Translations under genes and position numbers: made by a program | Shown: positions 50,442-57,372 of the stretch, one piece after another | How the letters are laid out: every line of letters begins with the position of its first letter | Numbering within the stretch: position 1 is the stretch's first letter | Origin: an uncultured Oscillospiraceae bacterium | Lineage (GTDB): Bacteria > Bacillota > Clostridia > Oscillospirales > Oscillospiraceae | Direction of reading: 5' to 3' | Assembly: GCA_910587395.1 (NCBI GenBank) | Contig: CAJULJ010000001.1 | Span: 17,752 to 81,751, forward strand | Length of the DNA stretch: 64,000 nucleotides | Notes under the pieces: generated by a model | What the model saw: only the letters and a program-made list of their open reading frames with translations | Told to the model about the DNA's origin: nothing | The model's database searches: none

Positions 50442-51866
50442 TTAATACGCCAGCTTTTCCTCCAGCCAGCTCTTCAGCCCGCTGATGGGCACCCGAACCT
50501 GATCCATCGTATCCCGGTCCCGGATGGTGACGGCGTGATCAGCCTCGGTCTTGTCGTCGCCCACAGTGGCAAAATCCACCGTAATACAGTAGGGCGTGCC
50601 GATCTCGTCCTGCCGGCGGTAGCGCTTGCCGATGGAGCCGGCGTCGTCAAAGTCCACCATGAACCACTTGGACAGCTCGGTCTGAATCTCCCGTGCCTTA
50701 TCGCCCAGCTTCTTGGAAAGAGGCAGCACCGCGCACTTATAAGGCGCCAGGGCAGGGTGGAGGCGCAGCACAGTGCGCACGTCATTCTTCTCCGCATCCA
50801 CCACTTCCTCGTCATAGGCGTTGCACAGGAAGGCCAGCAGCATCCGCTCCACACCCAGGGACGGCTCGATAACATAAGGGATATAATGTTCGTTCTTTTC
50901 CTGATCGTAATAGGTCAGGTCCTTGCCGGAGGTGTTCTGATGGGCGGTCAGGTCAAAATTGGTTCGGCTGGCCACGCCCCACAGCTCGCCCCAGTCGGTG
51001 AAGGGGAAGGCAAACTCAAAGTCGGTGGTGGCGTTGGAATAGTGGCTCAGCTCCTCGGGGTCATGGTCCCGGAGCCGCAGGTTCTCCTCCTGAATCCCCA
51101 GGCCCAGCAGCCACCGGTGGCAGAAGTTCTTCCAGTAGGCGAACCACTCCAGCTCCGTCCCCGGCTGGCAGAAGAACTCCAGCTCCATCTGCTCGAACTC
51201 CCGGGTGCGGAAGATGAAGTTGCCCGGAGTGATCTCATTGCGGAAGCTCTTGCCGATCTGGCACACGCCGAAGGGCAGCTTGCGCCGGGTGGACCGCTGG
51301 ACGTTGACAAAGTTGGTGAAGATGCCCTGAGCGGTCTCCGGCCGCAGGTACACGGTGTTCTTGGCGTCCTCGGTGACCCCCTGGAAGGTCTTGAACATCA
51401 GGTTGAACTGGCGGATGTCGGTCCAGTTGAACTTGCCGCAGGTGGGGCAGGCGATCTTGTGCTCCTCAATAAAGGCCTTCATCTCGGCCTGGCTCATGGC
51501 GTCCACGCTGTGGCCCAGCTCGAAGCTGTTCTCCTGGCACCAGTCCTCGATGACCTTGTCCGCCCGGAAGCGCTCGTGGCACTCCTTGCAGTCCATCAGC
51601 GGGTCGGAGAAGCCGCCCACATGTCCGGAGGCCACCCACACCTGGGGGTTCATCAAAATGGCGGCGTCCAAGCCCACGTTGTAGGGGTTCTCCTGGACGA
51701 ACTTCTTCCACCATGCCTTTTTGATGTTGTTCTTCAGTTCCACGCCCAAGGGGCCGTAGTCCCAGGTGTTGGCCAGGCCGCCGTAGATCTCGGACCCGGC
51801 GAAGATGAAGCCCCGGCCCTTACACAATGCCACAATCTTTTCCATGGATTTCTCGCTGCTTTTCAC
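50442..51866 (-). CDS. glyS: Glycyl-tRNA synthetase, class II dimeric type
   Basis: This encodes 474 residues with a GTG start at 51866, supported by AAAAGGAGCG nine bases upstream; an internal ATG seven codons on is possible. Class II motifs: RPETAQGIFTNF, FRNEITPGNFIFRTREFEQME, and EPSLGVERMLLAFL. An insert with CKECHERF and CPTCGKF probably binds zinc. The C-terminal anticodon domain is complete (YRRQDEIGTPYCITVDF). A T-box leader upstream shows control by uncharged tRNA-Gly. Confidence 0.96.
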   Translation of the reverse strand: MKSSEKSMEKIVALCKGRGFIFAGSEIYGGLANTWDYGPLGVELKNNIKKAWWKKFVQENPYNVGLDAAILMNPQVWVASGHVGGFSDPLMDCKECHERFRADKVIEDWCQENSFELGHSVDAMSQAEMKAFIEEHKIACPTCGKFNWTDIRQFNLMFKTFQGVTEDAKNTVYLRPETAQGIFTNFVNVQRSTRRKLPFGVCQIGKSFRNEITPGNFIFRTREFEQMELEFFCQPGTELEWFAYWKNFCHRWLLGLGIQEENLRLRDHDPEELSHYSNATTDFEFAFPFTDWGELWGVASRTNFDLTAHQNTSGKDLTYYDQEKNEHYIPYVIEPSLGVERMLLAFLCNAYDEEVVDAEKNDVRTVLRLHPALAPYKCAVLPLSKKLGDKAREIQTELSKWFMVDFDDAGSIGKRYRRQDEIGTPYCITVDFATVGDDKTEADHAVTIRDRDTMDQVRVPISGLKSWLEEKLAY

Positions 51867-51904
51867 AATTTAACGCTCCTTTTCAATGATTTCCGGCTCA
51901 AAAC

Positions 51905-52140
51905 GCAAAAACAAACGCCCTGAGCCATGATGGCTCAGGGCGAACTGCTGCGAGTCCGCGGTTCCACCTGAATTCGCGCCTGTCCGGCGCGCGCTCTTGA
52001 CCCGGTAACGGCGGGGGCCGGCGGGCCATTTCCTGCCCGCGCTCGGGAGGGCCTTCCCGCCGCGCCATCGTGGGACTCGCACCATCCGTCCCCTCTCTGA
52101 CACCCCGGCGCGGGGTACTCTCCTCCGTCGTCGCTTTGTT
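51905..52140 (-). promoter_or_regulatory. T-box riboswitch leader of glyS
   Basis: Minus-strand leader of about 270 bases. It has the conserved T-box sequence AGGTGGAACCGCG (plus 51970-51958) and then an intrinsic terminator: an 11-bp stem CGCCCTGAGCC/GGCTCAGGGCG (51917-51927 with 51933-51943) followed by TTTGTTTTT. Upstream the stem I region contains GAGAGTA and CAGAGAGGGG elements. Charged tRNA-Gly should favour termination; uncharged tRNA-Gly should favour glyS expression. The specifier codon was not pinned down by eye. Confidence 0.92.
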
Positions 52141-52146
52141 CCTTGC

Positions 52147-52175
52147 ATTCTATTACAGAAAAACGGGGCTGTCAA
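52147..52175 (-). promoter_or_regulatory. Promoter of the T-box/glyS transcript
   Basis: On the minus strand TTGACA (52175-52170) and TAGAAT (52152-52147) are 17 bases apart, placing the transcript start near 52140. Confidence 0.85.
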
Positions 52176-52199
52176 GGGGCAGCGTGGGGAAATTGCGCC

Positions 52200-52478
52200 T
52201 TATTCTCCCCGTTTGGCGTCCCCGCCATTTTTGCCCGGCTTCACCAGGTGCACCAGCCCCAACACCACAAACACCACGCCGATAACGATCAGCGCCGCGG
52301 CCGCAGCCATCAGGTACATCTGGCTGCGCCCCTCGTTCCGGGTGGTCACGCCTTCCACAAAGGTGAAATCTCCGCCCAGCATCCACATGACCGCCCCGAG
52401 GGCGGTCATACCCACGCCCTCCAGCAGCTCCTTGAGCGCTTTTTTCCGCGCCGCCGCGCGGGCCTGCTTGCCGTCCAT
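52200..52478 (-). CDS. Small membrane protein, unknown function
   Basis: This encodes 92 residues from ATG 52478 with AAAAGGAG about 12 bases upstream. A charged start (MDGKQARAARKK-like, MDGKQARAAARKKALKEL) leads into two hydrophobic segments, VGMTALGAVMWMLGG and MYLMAAAAALIVIGVVFVVLG, and a short Lys-rich tail. I do not recognise the family. It lies upstream of the glyS promoter on the same strand. Confidence 0.6.
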   Translation of the reverse strand: MDGKQARAAARKKALKELLEGVGMTALGAVMWMLGGDFTFVEGVTTRNEGRSQMYLMAAAAALIVIGVVFVVLGLVHLVKPGKNGGDAKRGE

Positions 52479-52626
52479 GATCTGGCACAGCTCCTTTTCT
52501 CGTCTTTCGCTCCAATATGGAGCGCTGTGAAACAGCATACCACCTCGGGGTGGAAAAATCAAGGCGGGTCCGGCCGAAAAATCGGCAGACTTTTATACTT
52601 TTTTCATTTCCTTTTTTTCTCGGGTG

Positions 52627-52635
52627 TGATATAAT
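52627..52635 (+). promoter_or_regulatory. Extended -10 promoter of zapA
   Basis: TGA-TATAAT (52627-52635) is an extended -10 element. The -35 region at about 52607 is weak and T-rich. The zapA start codon lies 34 bases on, behind GGGAGGGG. Confidence 0.65.
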
Positions 52636-52668
52636 GTACCATGAATCTTTATGCGGGAGGGGACCGCC

Positions 52669-52983
52669 ATGCAAAACCGCGTCACTGTGACCGTGGGTGG
52701 ATTGAAGTATACGCTGCTGGCCGTAGAGGACGAGAACTATGTCCACCGGGTGGCCGCCTATGTGAACGAAAAGCTGAAGGAGACCGGCCGGGCGGGCGGG
52801 GTGTCCCAGATGGACTGCGCCGTGCTCACCGCCATCAACATTGCCGACGAGCGCTTCAAGGAGCAGGAGGCGTCGGTGGACCTGCGCCGTCAGATCAAGG
52901 ACCTGCTGGAGGAGAACGCCAAGCTGAAGTCGGAGCTGAGCGAATCCAAGCGGGAGATTTTCAAATTACAGCAGAAGAGATAA
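52669..52983 (+). CDS. zapA: Cell division protein ZapA
   Basis: This encodes 104 residues; ATG 52669 is preferred to ATG 52651 because GGGAGGGG lies between them. ZapA fold: beta strands in NRVTVTVGGLKYTLLA, helix AAYVNEKLKE, CAVLTAINIADERFKEQ, then a C-terminal coiled coil (LLEENAKLKSELSESK). It promotes FtsZ bundling at the division site. The U32 peptidase gene follows 19 bases on. Confidence 0.9.
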   Translation: MQNRVTVTVGGLKYTLLAVEDENYVHRVAAYVNEKLKETGRAGGVSQMDCAVLTAINIADERFKEQEASVDLRRQIKDLLEENAKLKSELSESKREIFKLQQKR

Positions 52984-53002
52984 CAAACACTCGGAGGACC
53001 CT

Positions 53003-55087
53003 ATGGAGATACTTTCCCCCGCCGGCAGCCCGGAGGCGCTGCGCGCGGCGGTGTGCGCCGGGGCGGACGCGGTCTACCTCGGATTTGGACAATTCAATGC
53101 CCGCCGGGGCGCCCGGAACTTTTCCAGGGACGAGTTCGCCTCGGCGGTATCCTACTGCCATCTGCGGGGGGTGAAGGTGTACCTCACCCTGAACACCCTG
53201 GCTACCGACCGGGAGATGGCGGACGCGGTGGACTGCGCCGTTCAGGCGTCCAAGCTGGGGGCGGACGCGGCGCTGATTCAGGACATGGGGCTGGTGCGGG
53301 CCCTGCGTCAGGCCGCGCCGGACCTGCCCCTTCACGCCTCCACCCAGATGACCCTTCACAATCTGGACGGGGTGAAGCAGGCCGCCGACCTGGGCATGAC
53401 CCGGGCGGTGCTGTCCCGGGAACTGTCCCGGCGGGACATCGCCTACATCTGTGAGCGCTCCCCCATTGAGATTGAGGTATTCGTCCACGGAGCGCTGTGC
53501 ATGTGCTACTCCGGCCAGTGCTTCATGTCCTCCGTCATCGGGGGGCGCAGCGGCAACCGGGGCATGTGCGCCCAGCCCTGCCGCCTGCCCTACGGCTGGG
53601 GGGACGAGCTGGCCCGCGGGCATCCGCTGTCTTTGAAGGACATGTCCCTGGCAGGCCACTTGCAGGAACTCCAGAGCATGGGCGTGGCCTGCGCCAAGAT
53701 CGAGGGGCGCATGAAGCGGCCCGAGTATGTCTATATTGTCACCAAGGTCTACGCCGACGCCCTCCGGGAGGGCCGGGAGCCCACCGCCGAAGAGCTGTCC
53801 CATCTGGAGCAGGCCTTTTCCCGCCAGGGCTTCACGGACGGATATTTTATGGAGAAGAAGGGTCCGGACATGTTCGGCGTCCGGGAGGAGGCGAAGAACC
53901 CCAAGGAGCTCTTCGCCCAGGCCAAGGCCGCCTATGACAAGGGCGAGGGCCCCGGCGTTCCGGTCAAGCTCTACGCCATGATCCGGGCAGGGGAGCCCGT
54001 CCAGGTGGGGGTGGAGGACGCGGAGGGCCGGGTGGTCACCGCCGCGGGGCACACTCCGGAAGTGGCCCGCCGCCGGGCCACCACCCAGGAGGAGGTGGAG
54101 GGCCAGCTGTCCAAGACCGGCGGCACGCCCTACCGGGTCACCGAGGTGCGCTCGCTGGTGCAGGACGGGCTGATGGTGCCGCTGTCGGCGCTGAACGGCC
54201 TGCGGCGGCAGGTGCTGGACGGGCTGTCCGCCCAGCGCACGGCCCTGCCTGAGCGCCGGCACGGCGCGTATAAGCTGGGCGCGCGGTACGAGAATTACCG
54301 CAACGAGCCGGATATTTACGTCTCCCTGCGCCGGGTGGAGCAGATGACCTTTGAGCTGGTAAAGCAGAGTCCCGCCATGATTACGCTGCCTGTGGAGGAG
54401 ATCGCCGCCCACCCGGAAAACGTGGCCGGCACCATCCGCCGGGGCGTTCCCGTGGCGGCGGTGCTGCCCCGCGTCTGCTTTGACCGGGAGCTTCCCGATC
54501 TGTGCAAGCAGATGGAAGCCGCCAAAGAGGCGGGGGTGGCGGACGTTTATGTGGGCAATCTGGGGCTGGTTCCGCTGTGCAAGCGGACAGGCTTCCGCCT
54601 CCGGGGGGACTTTGGGCTCCAGGTGTTCAACAGCCAGGGGGTAAAGGAGTACCGGCGGCTGGGATTTTTGGCGCTGACGGCGTCCTTTGAGCTGAAGCTG
54701 GCGCAGATTCGGGACATTTCCAAGGCGGTGGATTTGGAGATCATCGCCTACGGGCGGCTTCCGCTGATGATTACGGAGAACTGCGCCGTCAAGAATCAGT
54801 CGGGGAAGTGTGTTTGTTCCAATGTGAATCTGCTCACTGACCGGAAAGGGGTGCGGTTTCCGGTGGAGCGGGCTTATGGGTGCCGGAATGAGGTTTTAAA
54901 CGCCAACAAGGTGTTTTTGGCGGATAAGGCCAGCGATTGGAAGAGGATCGGCCTGCGGGCCATTCGGCTGTTGTTTACCACGGAGAATGGGGTGGAGTGC
55001 GCTCAGGTGCTGGAGGCATACCGGGGGAAGGGGAGCTACATCCCCAATAATTACACCCGTGGGCTGTATTATCGGGATGTGGAATAG
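53003..55087 (+). CDS. U32-family peptidase with C-terminal extension
   Basis: This encodes 694 residues from ATG 53003 behind CGGAGGAC. The U32 signature is present: EIEVFVHGALCMCYSGQC, SSVIGGRSGNRGMCAQPCR, so the four cysteines of the family are kept. The N-terminal barrel starts ELLSPAG-like (MEILSPAGSPEALRAAV). The C-terminal half matches the long DUF3656-containing form. Members of the family act in RNA hydroxylation or prephenate-derived modification as well as protein cleavage, so the catalytic role here is open. The gene follows zapA closely. Confidence 0.88.
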   Translation: MEILSPAGSPEALRAAVCAGADAVYLGFGQFNARRGARNFSRDEFASAVSYCHLRGVKVYLTLNTLATDREMADAVDCAVQASKLGADAALIQDMGLVRALRQAAPDLPLHASTQMTLHNLDGVKQAADLGMTRAVLSRELSRRDIAYICERSPIEIEVFVHGALCMCYSGQCFMSSVIGGRSGNRGMCAQPCRLPYGWGDELARGHPLSLKDMSLAGHLQELQSMGVACAKIEGRMKRPEYVYIVTKVYADALREGREPTAEELSHLEQAFSRQGFTDGYFMEKKGPDMFGVREEAKNPKELFAQAKAAYDKGEGPGVPVKLYAMIRAGEPVQVGVEDAEGRVVTAAGHTPEVARRRATTQEEVEGQLSKTGGTPYRVTEVRSLVQDGLMVPLSALNGLRRQVLDGLSAQRTALPERRHGAYKLGARYENYRNEPDIYVSLRRVEQMTFELVKQSPAMITLPVEEIAAHPENVAGTIRRGVPVAAVLPRVCFDRELPDLCKQMEAAKEAGVADVYVGNLGLVPLCKRTGFRLRGDFGLQVFNSQGVKEYRRLGFLALTASFELKLAQIRDISKAVDLEIIAYGRLPLMITENCAVKNQSGKCVCSNVNLLTDRKGVRFPVERAYGCRNEVLNANKVFLADKASDWKRIGLRAIRLLFTTENGVECAQVLEAYRGKGSYIPNNYTRGLYYRDVE

Positions 55088-55096
55088 CCTCCGGCG

Positions 55097-55225
55097 GGTT
55101 ACTTTTCCCACGTGGGAAAAGTAACCAAAAGGACGCTCAGGGGGGAAATCCGATTCGACTTCGAGCGCCAAGGGCGCGCTCTCGCTCATAGGATTTCCCC
55201 CCTAAGAACCCCGGTTTTACGGGAG
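55097..55225 (+). repeat. Palindromic repeat, copy A
   Basis: It starts with a perfect 30-base palindrome (55097-55126, arm GGTTACTTTTCCCAC). A second long hairpin follows: arms GGGGGGAAATCC (55140-55151) and GGATTTCCCCCC (55191-55202) around a core GAGCGCCAAGGGCGCGCTC. A CCTAAGAACCCC tail follows. Copy B lies inverted at 62326-62457. Confidence 0.8.
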
Positions 55226-55313
55226 AGCTTGAATCGAAGCGGGGCTGAGGCTTTCCGGCGCGTGGGGCTTTCGACTTGTGTCCCCCTTATTTGTGCTGCC
55301 GCTTGCGTGTCTG

Positions 55314-55601
55314 TCACTGAGGCTGCTCTGCGGTCCACGGACTGCGCCTGGGCTGTGCCAGTTCTGTTCCCAGCTGCATCGCTGTGCGGAACAGGGCTTT
55401 GTCGTGGATGGTTTTCAGTTCCAAATTGAGGTTGAACAAGGCTTCCATTGTGTCCTGTCCATCCTCTCCTAAACGGCGGATGATCTCCTCCTGCAAGGCA
55501 TTTTGACGCTCCAGCAATTCCTTCATTTCTGGGTCGTTGATGACCTGCTGGCCCACCCAATCGTCCAGCAAGTAATATAAGTTTTGTAAAATTTCTGTCA
55601 T
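55314..55601 (-). CDS. Small helical protein, unknown (DUF6809-like appearance)
   Basis: This encodes 95 residues from ATG 55601 (ATG 55610 also possible). It is helix-rich and charged: MTEILQNLYYLLDDW, NALQEEIIRRLGEDG, MEALFNLNLELKTIHDKALF. The pattern resembles small DUF6809-type proteins of Clostridia from memory, at low confidence. It is divergent from the XRE-Maf gene with 71 bases between, sharing a palindromic control region. GC content is lower than in the neighbouring housekeeping genes, suggesting the pair arrived together. Confidence 0.6.
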   Translation of the reverse strand: MTEILQNLYYLLDDWVGQQVINDPEMKELLERQNALQEEIIRRLGEDGQDTMEALFNLNLELKTIHDKALFRTAMQLGTELAQPRRSPWTAEQPQ

Positions 55602-55612
55602 GTCGAACATCC

Positions 55613-55650
55613 CCGTTCGTTGTAATATGATCATATACCACCACGAACGG
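55613..55650. promoter_or_regulatory. Nested inverted repeats, candidate XRE operator
   Basis: The outer arms CCGTTCGT (55613-55620) and ACGAACGG (55643-55650) enclose a perfect 12-base palindrome ATATGATCATAT (55625-55636). It lies between divergent start codons, the usual position for autoregulation by an XRE-type repressor. Confidence 0.55.
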
Positions 55651-55672
55651 TGCAATCAGTCGAGGGGTATCT

Positions 55673-56488
55673 ATGGGAATTTTAGCGGAGCGCATGAAAG
55701 AACTGCGCCTTGAAAAGAAAATGAAGCAGGTGGAAGTCGCGGAAGCCATTGGAGTGTCCACCACCGCCTATTGCAATTATGAATATGGTCAGCGCGACCC
55801 ACAGACGGCCACCCTCGTTGCGTTGGCGAAATTTTATCATGTATCCACCGATTACCTGCTGGGTGTCAACGAACCGACCCCAGAGAAAAAAGCGAAAATC
55901 ATCCTCGCCTCCAACTCCCCACGCCGCCGCGAGCTGCTGGGGCAGATGGGGCTGAAGGACTTCAAAGTCTCCGCCCCCAACGTGGACGAGTCCGTGGAGA
56001 ACGGGCTGTCTCCCGCCCAGATTGTGGAGCAGTTGTCCCGGCGAAAGGCCCAGGCGGCAGCGAAAAAGGCTGGCCTCAACGACCTCATTATCGCCGCCGA
56101 CACGGTGGTGGCCCTGGACGGCACGGTGCTGGGCAAGCCCCACAGCACAGACGAGGCCTTTGCCATGCTCAGCTCCCTGTCGGGCCGGGAGCACCACGTT
56201 TACACCGGCGTCACCGTCCTCCAGGGAGAGCGGGCCGTCACTCAGCACGAGGAGACCGCCGTGTCCTTCCGCGTCCTGGAGCCGGATGAGATCTGGGGCT
56301 ACATCGCCACCGGGGAGCCCATGGACAAGGCCGGGGCCTACGGCATCCAGGGGCTGGGCGCCCTCTTGGTATCCGGCATCCGGGGGGATTACTGCAATGT
56401 GGTGGGCCTGCCGCTGTTCCGGCTGGGCCGCATGCTTTCCGGGTTTGGCATATATCTGCTGCAAAATAAGGAGCAAACGAAACCATGA
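55673..56488 (+). CDS. maf: XRE helix-turn-helix fused in frame to Maf nucleotide pyrophosphatase
   Basis: This encodes 271 residues. Residues 1-64 are a full XRE/Cro DNA-binding domain (MKQVEVAEAIGVSTTAYCNY, HVSTDYLLGV). After a ten-residue linker, residues 75-265 are a complete Maf protein: IILASNSPRRRELL, IIAADTVVALDG, SGREHHVYTGV, DKAGAYGIQG and NVVGLPLFRLG. Maf normally begins at the KIILAS block. Here no in-frame ATG or GTG with a ribosome site precedes it, and the first internal Met is past the SPRRREL motif. Maf hydrolyses non-canonical NTPs and is linked to septum control. It overlaps mreC by four bases. Confidence 0.88.
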   Translation: MGILAERMKELRLEKKMKQVEVAEAIGVSTTAYCNYEYGQRDPQTATLVALAKFYHVSTDYLLGVNEPTPEKKAKIILASNSPRRRELLGQMGLKDFKVSAPNVDESVENGLSPAQIVEQLSRRKAQAAAKKAGLNDLIIAADTVVALDGTVLGKPHSTDEAFAMLSSLSGREHHVYTGVTVLQGERAVTQHEETAVSFRVLEPDEIWGYIATGEPMDKAGAYGIQGLGALLVSGIRGDYCNVVGLPLFRLGRMLSGFGIYLLQNKEQTKP

Positions 56489-57315
56489 GTCGATTTTTCC
56501 GAAACAACGGCGGGCTGCTGCTGGTGGCCGCCGTCCTGCTGGCGGCGGTGCTGGCCATGGGGTCCTATATGCTGGGCTATGATCCCCTCACCGCCGTGCT
56601 GGAAGTGCTGACCACCCCCTTCCGGGCAGCGTCCAGCGCCGTCACCAACTGGACCGAGGAGCAGTATGACCGGGCCTTCCGCCATGAGGAGCTTATGGCG
56701 GAGAACGAGGCCCTGCGCCAGCGCGTGGCCGAGCTGGAGCGGGACGCCATCGCCGGACAGGACGCGCAGCGCGAGAACGAGCGCATGAAGGACCTGCTGG
56801 GCCTGCACGAGGCGCGGCCCGAGCTGCAATACCGGGACGCGGCGGTGGTGCGCCGCGCCTCCTCCAACTGGACCTCCGATCTGACCATTGACCGGGGCAC
56901 CCTGAACGGGGTGGAGGTCAACGACTGCGTGATCGACCAGTACGGCCACCTCATCGGCGTGGTGACGGAGGCCAGCCCCAATTCCTCCCGCGTGACCACC
57001 ATCCTGGACCCTGACCTGAAGCTGGGCGGCCGCGTCGCCCGCACCGACGAGGACGCCATCCTGGAGGGGGACTTCACCCTCATGCAGGAGGGGCTGCTTC
57101 GCCTGTCCTTCGTGTCCGAGGGCGCCAAGCTGGTCACCGGCGACCAGGTGACCACCTCCGGGCTGGGGGGCGTCTATCCTCCGGGGCTGGTGGTGGGCTC
57201 GGTGCGCACCCTTTATGTGGAGGAGGACGGCGTCAGCCGTTACGCCCAGGTGGAGCCGGAAGCCGACATCAGCGGGGCGCAGTATGTGTATGTGATCGTG
57301 GATTACGGAGAGTAA
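56485..57315 (+). CDS. mreC: Rod shape-determining protein MreC
   Basis: This encodes 276 residues; the ATG overlaps the maf stop as ATGA. One N-terminal helix (GGLLLVAAVLLAAVLAMG) is followed by a coiled coil (HEELMAENEALRQRVAELER) and the periplasm-side beta-barrel pair (DLTIDRGTLNGVEVND, VTTSGLGGVYPPGLVVG). It scaffolds the elongation machinery. mreB and mreD are not in the window. maf-mreC adjacency fits Firmicute order. Confidence 0.93.
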   Translation: MSRFFRNNGGLLLVAAVLLAAVLAMGSYMLGYDPLTAVLEVLTTPFRAASSAVTNWTEEQYDRAFRHEELMAENEALRQRVAELERDAIAGQDAQRENERMKDLLGLHEARPELQYRDAAVVRRASSNWTSDLTIDRGTLNGVEVNDCVIDQYGHLIGVVTEASPNSSRVTTILDPDLKLGGRVARTDEDAILEGDFTLMQEGLLRLSFVSEGAKLVTGDQVTTSGLGGVYPPGLVVGSVRTLYVEEDGVSRYAQVEPEADISGAQYVYVIVDYGE

Positions 57316-57323
57316 AGAACCGG

Positions 57324-57349
57324 ACGCGGCGGGGTGTTCCCCGCCGCGT
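57324..57349 (+). terminator. GC-rich hairpin after mreC
   Basis: ACGCGGCGGGG (57324-57334) pairs exactly with CCCCGCCGCGT (57339-57349) around TGTT. Only TTTC follows, so termination would be partial. It lies 23 bases before the mutS start. Confidence 0.5.
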
Positions 57350-57372
57350 TTCAGAAAGTGAGCGTGTCGAAA

